Shown here one piece after another: positions 54,264 to 64,000 of a stretch of 64,000 nt of DNA (position 1 is its first letter; each line of letters opens with the position of its first letter). The stretch is from the NCBI GenBank assembly GCA_039707465.1, contig CM077644.1, positions 100,425,875 to 100,489,874 of the forward strand, read 5' to 3'. A program made the position numbers and the translations under genes. Source of the stretch: Rhabdophis nuchalis. Its lineage: Eukaryota > Chordata > Lepidosauria > Squamata > Natricidae. The notes below the pieces were generated by a model. It did no database searches. It was not told the origin of the DNA and was given only the letters and a program-made list of their open reading frames with translations.

Positions 54264-56199
54264 ATAGTGCTTCAGTGAAAGGCTGTCCTGAATAATTATG
54301 AATTCTTTTTTAAATCAAGATCGACAATTTTAGGAGAGGAATCCCCCCCTCCGGTGAAAAAAAGGCATGTTATTCGTGCGTAGCAAACCTTTCCGGAAAA
54401 AGTCTTACCTTTTTTAAATCATATTTTTATTTCTTCCCACTCCTGAATTAATATATGAGAAAATGATACTTGATAGCTAATAAAGACCAAATCAGTGGGA
54501 ATAGCTGGATCAATCTATTTCATTCCATGTCATTTTTGCATATGGTAACTCACAAGTCTGCTTCACCCAGTTTCCAAATAAATATGCCAAATTCAATTAC
54601 CAGTTCAAAAGTGTGTTTATGTGCTTTAACTTATTTTATCCCAAAATATGCCTCTCTTAATGTTCTTAAAATTAGTGAAATTTCCAAATGAGGCATTGCC
54701 ATTCCATGGGTCACAATGCTTTAATTTCCCAGCAGAAAGAAGGAAAGAAGAAGGAAATTCTATCGTAAGCTGTAGAAATCAAGAACTTTCTTAGTTTTCT
54801 CATCCAAAAGTACTGCAGACTTAAAAGCCTTCTGATGTTGCTATCTATGTCTGGTCAATTTCCCACCTCAACAAATGTTCTTACATATTTATGGAATGAA
54901 GAAGTGAGTGCTATGTATAAACCTTGGAACCTTTGTTACATAAAGATCCTTTGTAATCATACTGACATTAGTCTGTCTAATATATTGTTCCTATGACTGA
55001 TTTGCAAGTATACCAGATGTTCAATATTAGGATTCATGGCATCTAGTTATCTTTTGGTTTGGTGCTTAAGTCTTTGCAGATTTAATGACTGGAAATGATA
55101 AGCCACCACTCTATATACATCATAAAGACCTGGTGCATTGCTATACTAGGTCATTATGTGCAACTGTGATGGCAGGGAACTGTAAAGATAGTTATGCTGC
55201 TGGAAGAAGCCAACAACAAGAGAGAAGGCCAACTCCACTGATATAGACATGTCCAGAGAGAAGCACTTTCCACTTTGGCCAAGAATGCCTACCAATTAGA
55301 AGTCAATGGCTGACAACCTCGCAGATGTCCAAAACAGAGATGACAAGACACCATCACCACCTGCACCTTGTAGACACAATTGACCATGCAAAGTGACATT
55401 CAAGGATCCAAAGAGTAGACTTTGCACCTGTGGGAAGGAGGAAGAAGAGAGGGGGAGGGGGGTAGCCAACAACAACAAAACCAAACATTTTACTTCATCA
55501 TACCTGGAACTTAACCTAGCTTAACCATAATTAAATTGCACAGTTATGTTTTCCTATTATAAATAAATTGAGATTTTCAATTTAATTCTTCTTTCACACG
55601 AAAAGTAAATTTGATGGCTGCTGTTCACTTCTAGTCCAAGATATGGCTGTTGCTGTAGCAAACCAGTCTGCTTTTTTATAGCATGACAATTAAAACTGAT
55701 TTTAGGATAGGGTTTTTGCACTTATTGCTCTAAATTTTGTAGCCTCTTTGCAAGGTCTATAAATTACAATCATGAAATTTCTTGGGATAGATACTTCAAA
55801 TAAAGTTTTCTTTAAAGAGAGAGAGAGAGAGTAAACTGCACAGATGCACCAGCAGAGCTGTCTGGATAATTTATGGCTGTAAGTACAATTTTTTAAAGAG
55901 GTATTTTTCTAAACACATTGTAGACCTATGATTAGTAAGCATTTTCAAAGTTTAAAATGTTTTTACAAATAATACCAATAATTGTGTTAGGGATGTCATG
56001 TTATAAATCTGGCTGAAAGGAAATACCATTGAGGTAAGAAAGGGTAAAATAAGAAACTCCAACTCTATTTGGGGATGGTCAATTTTGACTTCTGGTGACT
56101 GCCTGAACTAGTTCCTTCAGGTTTCTTGATATGATATCAAAAGTGTTTTTTTTTCTTTCTAGTGCCGAGAGTGACCAACGCAACATCATTTTAACCCTT
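54264..56199. other. 1.9 kb, mostly unrecognised
   Basis: 55060-55480 has a weak retroelement feel (GGAAGAAGCCAACAACAAG) without a nameable domain. A GA run lies at 55818-55831. Confidence 0.35.
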
Positions 56200-57810
56200 G
56201 CTTAATTGTCCTTCTATTTGTCATATTAAATCAGTTAGAATTATCATGTATAAAAGTGAATAACAAACCTCTGCTTTACAATCTCCCCATATCAGTTTCA
56301 TTTTTGTCCATATTCCATATTCCATATATTTTAACCTTTATGAAATTATCTTTCCATTATCATATTCAATCAGTTAGCAACTCAATTTTATTGTCATATT
56401 TAGGGGTAAACCCATTATCTCAGCTTTATATTTTCCCTTATAACAATTTCTAGTTGTCTAATTTTTTCCTAGTAAGTCTTTTGTCCCACTTCTCTATTCC
56501 TGTCTTCTCCCTTTTCTTTGTTTTGACATGTCCACCCTCTTCAATTTTCCCCAAGCCACCGTCAAATAAATCTTTTATATTTCCCTTTGTTGGGGCGAAA
56601 CCTCCTTCAGTTTTCCTTATGCCACTGTCAATCTCCAAAACATCTTTTGTCTGCTTTTTATTTACTTTTGTTGGGACACATCCCCCCTTATCAATTTTCC
56701 CTATAGCACTGCCAAACCCAATGGAGTTTTTTGCCTGCTTTTTGTTTCCCACCATTTCTACCCCTTCATCCCTTTCTCCCTCCCTCTTTCATCCTTCCCT
56801 TCTTCCTTAAATACCTGTTTCTCTGAGTTCAGAATTCTATTTAAGCTTGATTTTAATGATTTTTGCATTTTTTTAAATTTCACGTAGTTCTTCAAATTCC
56901 CACCTTTCCATAATGTCCAGTTCCAAAGTTATAGTTAATTATACAGCTCTTATTTTAGAGTTCTGGTCCACCTTAAATTTATCTAACCGGCTGCTGTGGA
57001 AAAGAGCAATGGGAGCCATCTTGGTCTTTTGTTCTTCCTTAATGTTCAGTTCCAAAATTGCAGTTAGTTATACAGATCTTATTTCAAAGTTCTGCACCAC
57101 CTTACATTTAACTAATTTAACTAATGTGAAAATGGAAGAGTAGCTGGAGCCATCTTGGTCTTTTGCAGAAAAAAGAAAGAAAGAAAACTTTATATTTTCC
57201 TAGTTCATGATTTTGTTATTATTTTTCCCATTGTTACCTTCCAACTCTCATTGGTTATAGTTGCTCAATATATATTAATTGGAACAAACTTGCATACAGC
57301 CAAACTCAAGTATGTTTCTCATCTCTTGGTTTTTCCAAGTTCTGATTTATAACAGTTGGTTAATTAAAACTTCTCGCACAGACAAGATTGGGTTATCAGT
57401 TATCAGTAAGAAAATAGTGCTTTTTTCTTGATTTTTCTCCCTTATTGCATTCCACCTTTCATTAATTGGAGTTGCTTTAAGATATATTATTTGGAAGAGA
57501 TTCGGACAAAATAAATCACCTCAGAATGTTTCTATTTGGTTTCTATTTCAAATTCAAAACCAGATTTAGAGTTTGTATTTGAGTGGGTTTGCCACTTCTC
57601 TGCTTTCTCCCTTTCTGTCCAAATTGTTTCAAACAAATGGCTTTTTTGGGGTGGGCTAGTGTTTCAAACCCCACCCCCCCACACATTTTCCCTTTCTTTC
57701 TTTCCTTTTGCCAAAATCCAGATTTGTCTATTAATATTATTTGTACTCTCAAGATTCTTTGCCTTTTCCAAGTTTTGATTTATGACTGTAGGTTAACTGA
57801 ATCTTCTTAC
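56200..57810 (-). mobile_element. L1-like 5' region with tandem monomers, minus strand
   Basis: On the minus strand, 57175-56905 holds two monomers of about 135 bp, each starting AAAAGACCAAGATGGCTCC and containing ACTTTGGAACTGGACATTA-type sequence. CCAAGATGGC is a YY1-type site seen at the start of L1 5' regions. Downstream, frame 56450-56755 (101 aa) is Lys-rich and built of three diverged copies of a roughly 28-aa unit (KKQ.KD....GIGKIE.GG..PTK). Further duplications lie at 57180-57790 and 56210-56460. This suggests the promoter and ORF1 start of an L1-type element, by inference; no reverse transcriptase is attached. Confidence 0.5.
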
Positions 57811-58149
57811 CGGTCTTTCCTCTTGTCCTCACACTCCTGTTTAGTTGCTTTGGCTGGAAACCAGCTTCTTGTACAGTCATGTTGCCATGCTGCTGCCCCC
57901 CATGCTCCAATTCAGAGGGCAAATCTCTGACCTGCGAGAGACCTGTTGCCTCCCCCTGGGTCTGATAATATGCTGCCCCTTCTGTGCCCCTCCCTCCAGG
58001 GGAGATCTGATCCAAAAAGGATCTCGGAATAAGTTTGTCAGACAACATTCATGTGAGGCCCTTGAGAGCTCAACCCCCCCACACACATCTGTTCTGCTGG
58101 AGAACTTCTGGTTGATTCAGATGACTCCACTATTGAGGTTGACATATTT
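57811..58149. other. unassigned, GC-richer stretch
   Basis: Open frames on both strands at 57749-58258 have no recognised domain. The DNA could be an upstream part of the LINE ending at 58392. Confidence 0.35.
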
Positions 58150-58392
58150 ATTCTCTCTGCCTGGGGTTTCGATATATTTTCATTTTAATTCACTTATAAT
58201 TTTTAATGTGCAATTTTTATATTTTAAAATTGTTGCTTTATACATGTATTGTTTTTAATTTGATAATTGTACACTGATTTTTATGTATTGTTTTTAATTT
58301 GATTATTGTATACTGCCCAGAAGTCACTTGTTATGAGCTATATAAACATGATAACTAAATAAGCAAATAAATAACTAAATATTCAAATAAAG
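58150..58392 (+). mobile_element. probable LINE 3' end
   Basis: Contains two copies of TTTTTAATTTGATWATTGTA, then TACTGCCCAGAAGTCAC, GAGCTATATAAACATGATAA and an AAATAA-type tail, the usual L2/CR1-like 3' layout. Confidence 0.5.
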
Positions 58393-59492
58393 TATCATTA
58401 CACTGCATAAATTAGGGAGAATGCATACAAAATGCCTATTGGTGAAAATAATGTGCAGACATAAAAAACATCTTCCCAAAATGTTGTCAATTAGTTTGTG
58501 TGCAATATAACTATGGGAGTAAACATACACTAAAAGGCATTCAAATTGCTGAGCAAATGAAGGCAAAGCAAAAAAAAGTATTGGGGAAATAATGCTTGAC
58601 AAATTCCACCCTGAACTACAAATATTCTCTTAAGTCTAAATTTATCCATCTTCACCCTTCACCCTTCGGCCTTTAGGGCAATACTCATGTGTACAAAAGT
58701 CACGCTAAATGGAAATGTATCAAAATAAAACATTCTTGATTCACAATGTTCATGATAATAAGTTACACATCAATCAATCTGTTTTTGTTTCTTCTGATAA
58801 ATCAAACTCTTGCCTCCAGATCTAAAGGTATGGAGAAGAATACTCTTAGATGCAACTTCTTTGTTTCTGCTGCATTTTTACATGTTTTGACAATAATTAA
58901 TTTCCTGATTTCTACAAGTGCTTCACTTAAAATGTCTTCATTTCCTTACCTTTAGTAACCATCTATCAATTTACACAAGCTCACCTACTTGTCCTTTTTT
59001 CACCTTTTATGCATAACTTGCAATCAAATTATTCTGCTTCTTAACCAATGACACAGCATTATCTGCATACAAAAAATATTTATATGTCCAATCTTATTGT
59101 GGTAGCATCACAATAAGCATCACCTATATTTGTATTTGTAAGTACATTAAACAACTAAAATGTTATTACGTAGTGTTGCCTTACTCATTATTCAATATTG
59201 AATTGTTTGCTGGGTGTTATATTTATTAGTATACATAATGCTGTTATCACATTCAGCAATCACACTTAAAATTCATATTAATGCAGAATGTTCCATAATT
59301 CAAGTCTATTTGTTTTATCATACCCTATTTATTTTTCACATGCTAAGAATAAAACATTTTGTATATCTCTGGCCCACTCTTGCTACCTTTTTCTTAATAA
59401 TGGCTGAAAGCAATGATTGTATCCTTCCATACATGAGCCATAGGTCCATCAAGCACACAGTGACTTCAAAGACCAGATTCACATTTTAATGT
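58393..59492. other. AT-rich stretch, possible retroelement trace
   Basis: On the minus strand near 59050-59080 a short block reads YADNAVSLVKK, resembling the YADD box of non-LTR reverse transcriptases. No supporting blocks are clear. Confidence 0.3.
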
Positions 59493-59668
59493 GAATACTG
59501 ACTCGTAGATAGTTTTAAAATGGGGATTTTAATTCGGTTTTAGCACAGGCCCTTAGTTGAATAAGTTTTTTTTAAAAAAGTTTTATATGTTTTTTATGTT
59601 TTTTAATGTTCCTGTGCGCCGCCCTGGGTCCGTTTGGAGAAGGGCGGGGTATAAATTCAATAAATAAT
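59493..59668 (+). mobile_element. L2-like LINE 3' end
   Basis: GGGGATTTTAATTCGGTTTT, then CTGTGCGCCGCCCTGGGTCC and GGGGTATAAATTCAATAAAT match the 3' end of the element at 27430-27972 in order. Confidence 0.78.
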
Positions 59669-60123
59669 TTCTTTATCCCAAAACTCCTTTATTTTGAATT
59701 CCATTAATTCCAGTGGGCAAACTTTCTTCAGCCTTTTTCATCTATTTTCAAAATGCTTTAAAAAAAAATCCATCTCTGTATTTCTCTTTTTTTAATTTTA
59801 ACTGGTCCTTGTTCTCCTTTATATATTACATTTTTTACACTTATTTCATTTTTTTTATGCAATATACATGCATTTCTCTCATTCTTATTTTTTATAGCAA
59901 TCGTGCATTTTCTCATTCATGGCCTCTTTCACTTCATCGTTTTATCAAGTACTTTTTTCATATACTTCTCCTTACCCATACATTTCATACCATTCCACAC
60001 ATTTCTGTTCTGTATTAGAATATAAATCTTTTTCATTCAGTGTTAAGAAGCCTTTATACCCTCTTTTTTATGTCCACTTTCAATTCATTCTTTTGGGAGA
60101 TTATTCTATCTTCCAATACTTTT
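59669..60123. other. T-rich unrecognised stretch
   Basis: Pyrimidine-rich with Phe-rich frames caused by composition. Confidence 0.45.
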
Positions 60124-60775
60124 ACAATACAATACAATAGCAGAGTTGGAAGGGACCTTGGAGGTCTTCTAGTCCACCCCCTGCCTAGGCAGGAAACCTT
60201 ATACCTTTTCAGACAAATGGCTATCCAACATCTTCTTAAAGCCATCCAGTGTTGGGACATTCACAACTTCTGGAGACAAGCTATTCCACTGATTAATTGT
60301 TCTAACTATCAGGAAATTTCTCCTCAGTTCTAAGTTGCTTTTCTCCTTGATTAGTTTCCACCCATTGCTTCTTGTTCTGCTCTCGGGTGCTTTGGAGAAT
60401 AGTTTGACTCCTTCTTCTTTGTGGCAGTCTCTGAGATATTGGAAGACTGCTATCGTGTCTCCCCTAGTCCTTCTTTTCATTAAACTAGACATACCCAGTT
60501 CCTGCAACCGTTCCTCATACGTTTTAGCCTCCAGTCTCCTAATCATCTTTGTTGCTCTTCTCTGCACTCTTTCTAGAGTCTCCACATCTTTTTTACATCG
60601 TGGTGACCAAAACTGAATGCAGTATTCCAAGTGTGGCCTTACCAAGGCATTATAAAGTGGTATTAACACTTCTCGTGATCTTGATTTTATCCCTCTGTTT
60701 ATGCAGCCTAGAACTGTGTTGGGTTTTTTGGCAGCTGCTGCACATTGCTGGCTCATATTTAAATGGTGGTCCATT
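60124..60775 (-). pseudogene. CR1 LINE, C-terminus of ORF2 plus 3' end, minus strand
   Basis: The frame 60199-60915 is open for 238 codons. From about residue 54 it is CR1: AAAAKKPNTVLGCINRGIK, PLYNALVRPHLEYC, LERVQRRATKMIRRL and WNSLSPEVVNVP. The 3' tail is ACAATACAATA on the plus strand at 60124. It keeps slightly more 5' coding sequence than the copy at 52685 and is closely similar, so both are from one recent subfamily. It is 5'-truncated, so not functional. Confidence 0.92.
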
Positions 60776-60844
60776 TTCATACAGAAAGTATAAAAAAATA
60801 GGAAATACTTTTCATATAGAAAATACTTTTCATAGAGGCAAAAG

Positions 60845-61061
60845 AGCTGTGGTGGCACAGTGGTTAGAATACAGTATTGCAGGCACAACCAGGAGTTCGA
60901 TCCTGACTGGCTCAAGGTTGACTCACCCTTCTATCCTTCCAAGATCAGTAAAATGAGGATCTAGATTGTTGGGGGCAATATGCTAACTGTGTAACCACTT
61001 AGAGAGGGCTGGAAAGTACTATGAAGCAGTATATAAGTTTAAGTGCAGTTGTTATTGCTAT
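60845..61061 (+). mobile_element. tRNA-headed squamate SINE
   Basis: GGTGGCACAGTGGTTAGAAT, B box AGTTCGATCCTG, GGCTCAAGGTTGACTCAC, ATTGTTGGGGGCAATATG and tail TATAAGTTTAAGTGC plus TTATTGCTA. It lies 70 bp past the CR1. Confidence 0.87.
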
Positions 61062-61336
61062 ACGTGTCTAAGTTTCTTCTACTGCTTTCTGTCTCTTCCA
61101 TATGGTAATTGCTGCACATTCTTCTATTTGTCTTTTCTGATTCATTCTTAACAAAAATGGTCTGACCTTCATACAGAATATCTCATAACTCTTGTATCCT
61201 TTATTAATTCTTCTATCACAAATAGCCACAGTTATCATAATTGTAAATATGTATGTGCATTTCTTTGCAATCCATACATGTAAAGAAGCCTATGCTTAAA
61301 CTACATAATTGAAACAGACTTTTTCTAGATTAATAA
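61062..61336. other. short unrecognised stretch
   Basis: No feature recognised. Confidence 0.5.
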
Positions 61337-61611
61337 TGTAGTGATATGTGGGAAAGCCTTTTAAGGCTGGACCTAAGACTGGACCGTTTTGGCAAATGTC
61401 AGATAAGAGACAACAAGTGGGTTGGAGGGAGTGAGAGTCCTCACCTTAATTTCTTGGGCTTTAAAAGAGATACAGGAGGAATTATGTTTTCACATTTACT
61501 ATTAATGTGGCCTACAATAAAGTAGAATTAACTCACCTTGTGTGTGTTTCCTGTCTGAGCCACTGGTAAAATATTATGCAAACTTAATTCTCCCCCTGTC
61601 TCCTTTACACA
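61337..61611 (+). mobile_element. possible solo LTR
   Basis: Starts TGTAGTGATATGTGGG, has a TATA-like CTTTAAAAG near 61460 and a polyadenylation signal AATAAAG near 61516, then a GT-rich segment TTGTGTGTGTTTCC. The promoter-to-poly(A) spacing suits an LTR. I could not fix the 3' end or a target duplication. Confidence 0.35.
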
Positions 61612-64000
61612 TTGAACAATTGGGGAAGGTCTCTTTTGAGCCACTTGTCACTTCCATTATCCAGCTACGGACTATGTTGTCTTTAATCTGACTATCCCTA
61701 GGCAGTGTTGTGTGGTCCAGCCTCCTAAGGTCGTCCACACATATCACTTTAGTAACTCACAACACAAACAACATTCTCATATATTCTCTGGTCCCTGATA
61801 AGTTTCATTTTATTGTCACACACCGCATTTCATGTTATCTAAGCAGACTTCTGTTTGAGAGGGCTTGCTTTAAGACATAGAAAGGAACGTTTGCAAAACA
61901 CTTTAATTTTAACTCTTACACATGAAATGGACAATTAAAATATGCAATCTACCATACGTATTCATCCAGGAGTGAACATTATTGGAAACAAAGGGATAGA
62001 CAGCCATATACGTATTCCTGAACAGGGCAATTTTCTAGGCTAAACTGTTGTACTTTCTCTTTTATTTCTTTTTTTTCCTTTTTGGTCCAGTCATGACCAA
62101 TAAATTACAAATCATATCAATCAAGGTTAAGGTATCCTTGACTTACACATAAAGGTTAATATAAAACTGCTTGAGTTATTCACTGTCAAATCACATTTGT
62201 TTAATGGCTTTTAGATTACAGGACAAGCTGATGAAATCACTGCATCCCCCCCTCCCTCTCTGAAAAAAAGAGATATAAAAAAATATCAAACTGCAATCTA
62301 GCTACACATTTATTTGGAACAAAGGGGCTATTAATTCAGAGTTAATTTGTATAATAAACATGTTTATATTAGTACATGCAGTATATTCCGTAGGTGAAAT
62401 TCACAAATTATATGCCCAATCAAAATGGGCAGGGAAAAATCCACCACCATAATATTAATTTATTTGAATTAATGGAATTCAAATAAAATAGCAAAGTTAT
62501 AGAACAGAATCCATGCATTTTTATTGGATGACTCTATAAGGGGTCTATTTCCTATTTGATCAGATTAGAAACAATGAAAGGAAGTTGCTCAGATTTTGAC
62601 CAATTCAAAAATTAACAGCAAGACTCTATAACTCCATTGCTGGGAAAAAATCACATATTATACCTGAAGATGTACATTTTGTAATCCCAGATCTTCATTC
62701 AACATAACATTGGGAAAATAATAATTATCCAATTAAGTAATCTATGAATTTAAAGCTAAGAATCAAGAGTACAAAATAGGAAAATATAAAAAATGGGTTT
62801 TTATGTATTTTTTTATTTTTTTAAAAATCAACCAACAAGGCTACATAACAGTAAATTCTAGTAAATTCTTTCCTGAAAAATTATAATCACAATTGAGACT
62901 TGAGACCCAGGAGTATTATTCATGGAAATAAAAGATATAACTTCAGTTTTAAAAAAAGGTGCTTAATCATCAAATAGAAATAAGGAAATCCATTCCATCG
63001 ATTCAGTCTAAGTCTAAGTAGAAAATCAAACATTAGTTTGTAAGTGGAAACCTTTTGAATTCATACAACTGGAATTTATAATTATTGGATAAGCACTTGC
63101 TTTTCTTTATTTCCTCATTAACCCTGATCCCATTTAGTTTTATTCATTTTTATTGGATATACAATTATCTCCATCTGCACACTTTTTCTTATACTTCAGC
63201 TCAAAGTTTCATTGTATCCTGGTTCCACCTTGCGATCTTTTGCTATTTTGATTGAACAAGATCACTACTGCAGAATTTGTGAAATTGGAAGTCCCCATAT
63301 TATTGAAGTGGGGGGAAAACCCTGAAATGAACATGCAGTTCCATGGTCTTGTTTTATTTCAAGACATGCCTTATCATATTTGTTAAATATGCTAATAGGA
63401 AGTGAAGCCTGGGGACAAAGGCTTCACTCAGGTCTGTCTTCCAGGCATGGGAAATAATAGTTTAAAAATCATTGGTCCACATTACAGGTGGGAAAATAGA
63501 GCAATCTCAGTGGTTGGGTTGCCTGACAGCTCCCTTTAAAAGAGGGATATTTATCTGGAGCTGGGAAGAAAAGCAAAATCAGAAAGGCTTGTAGAAATTG
63601 GGGTCTCTAAGCCCAAGAACAATAATGGTGTTATTACACTAATGATAGTGTTATTGTTATGGAACTCAAGGCTACAATATTATTGAATGGTTGGGTTAGA
63701 AACTTATTTAGTATTTCATTTTTAAAAAAATAATTAAATCTAGTCATTTCTTCTTCTGGAACATTTCATTTTTACTTAGTCCTACTAGTAATGCTCGATA
63801 CCAATTAAAAGTAAGAACAGCTGGCTAAAATCCAGGATTAAGCCAAATAACTGCCTTTATTTGTTTGAATTAAATACTTCATTAAGACCTCAAAAGCAAT
63901 ATCCTGTTTTGCATAGAATATGATGCAGGCTTTAATGGTTTCCAGCATGTTTCCAGTTTCTATCTGGTTGGAACAAAGTTAACTTGTAATCCATAGAGAA
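61612..64000. other. 2.4 kb of unique AT-rich DNA
   Basis: No repeat termini, SINE boxes, LINE tails or motif-bearing frames. It is the quietest part of the window. Confidence 0.55.

Noticed and set aside
55060..55480. LINE C-terminal zinc-finger segment
   Set aside because: The resemblance is too faint to name a family.
59040..59085. YADD-like reverse transcriptase box on the minus strand
   Set aside because: A single short block without neighbouring motifs.

Overview
The window reads as repeat-rich, AT-rich vertebrate DNA, most likely from a squamate reptile and probably an advanced snake. The evidence is a recognisable Sauria SINE, several squamate-type tRNA-headed SINEs, co-resident CR1, L2-like, L1, R4/Dong-like and Penelope-like retroelements, many small hAT-type elements with 8-bp target-site duplications (TSDs), and frequent microsatellites. 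The species assignment is inference. I found no convincing host protein-coding exon, rRNA or true tRNA gene. Every open reading frame with a recognisable family lies in a transposable-element remnant, so the segment looks like an intergenic region or a very large intron.

Layout. 0-10 kb: hAT MITEs, two SINE copies, a decayed L1 ORF2 (about 4.1-5.7 kb) and a solo LTR (6.4-7.0 kb). 10-20 kb: mostly unique sequence, a 334-bp tRNA-headed repeat with a hammerhead-like motif (12.4-12.7 kb), Penelope-type tails and a TTAA-flanked GC-rich element (18.3-18.7 kb). 20-30 kb: a second LTR, a second 334-bp unit (23.9-24.2 kb), L2-like LINE ends and a CpG/triplet-rich element (29.1-29.7 kb). 30-40 kb: a dense block of hAT insertions, including an element nested in an element and two cases of adjacent insertions sharing one target site, plus a Penelope GIY-YIG remnant interrupted by a hAT element. 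40-50 kb: unique DNA, the Sauria SINE, microsatellites and a palindromic cluster of the hammerhead repeat (47.2-48.2 kb). 50-64 kb: an R4/Dong-like LINE remnant split by a CR1, an L1-like 5' region with tandem monomers, a second CR1, L2-like tails, and a quiet last 2.4 kb.

Main discovery candidate. Five copies of a 47-nt motif have the layout of a type I hammerhead ribozyme: stem I, CUGANGA, stem II, GAA, a self-complementary stem III, a cleavable base, then the stem I 3' strand. Compensatory changes occur in all three stems between copies, and one copy has lost the essential G12. The motif sits just after a tRNA-like A-box/B-box head in a repeat whose two complete copies are bounded by direct repeats exactly 334 bp apart. 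This resembles a retrozyme, or a SINE that processes its own transcript. I do not know it as a described squamate family.
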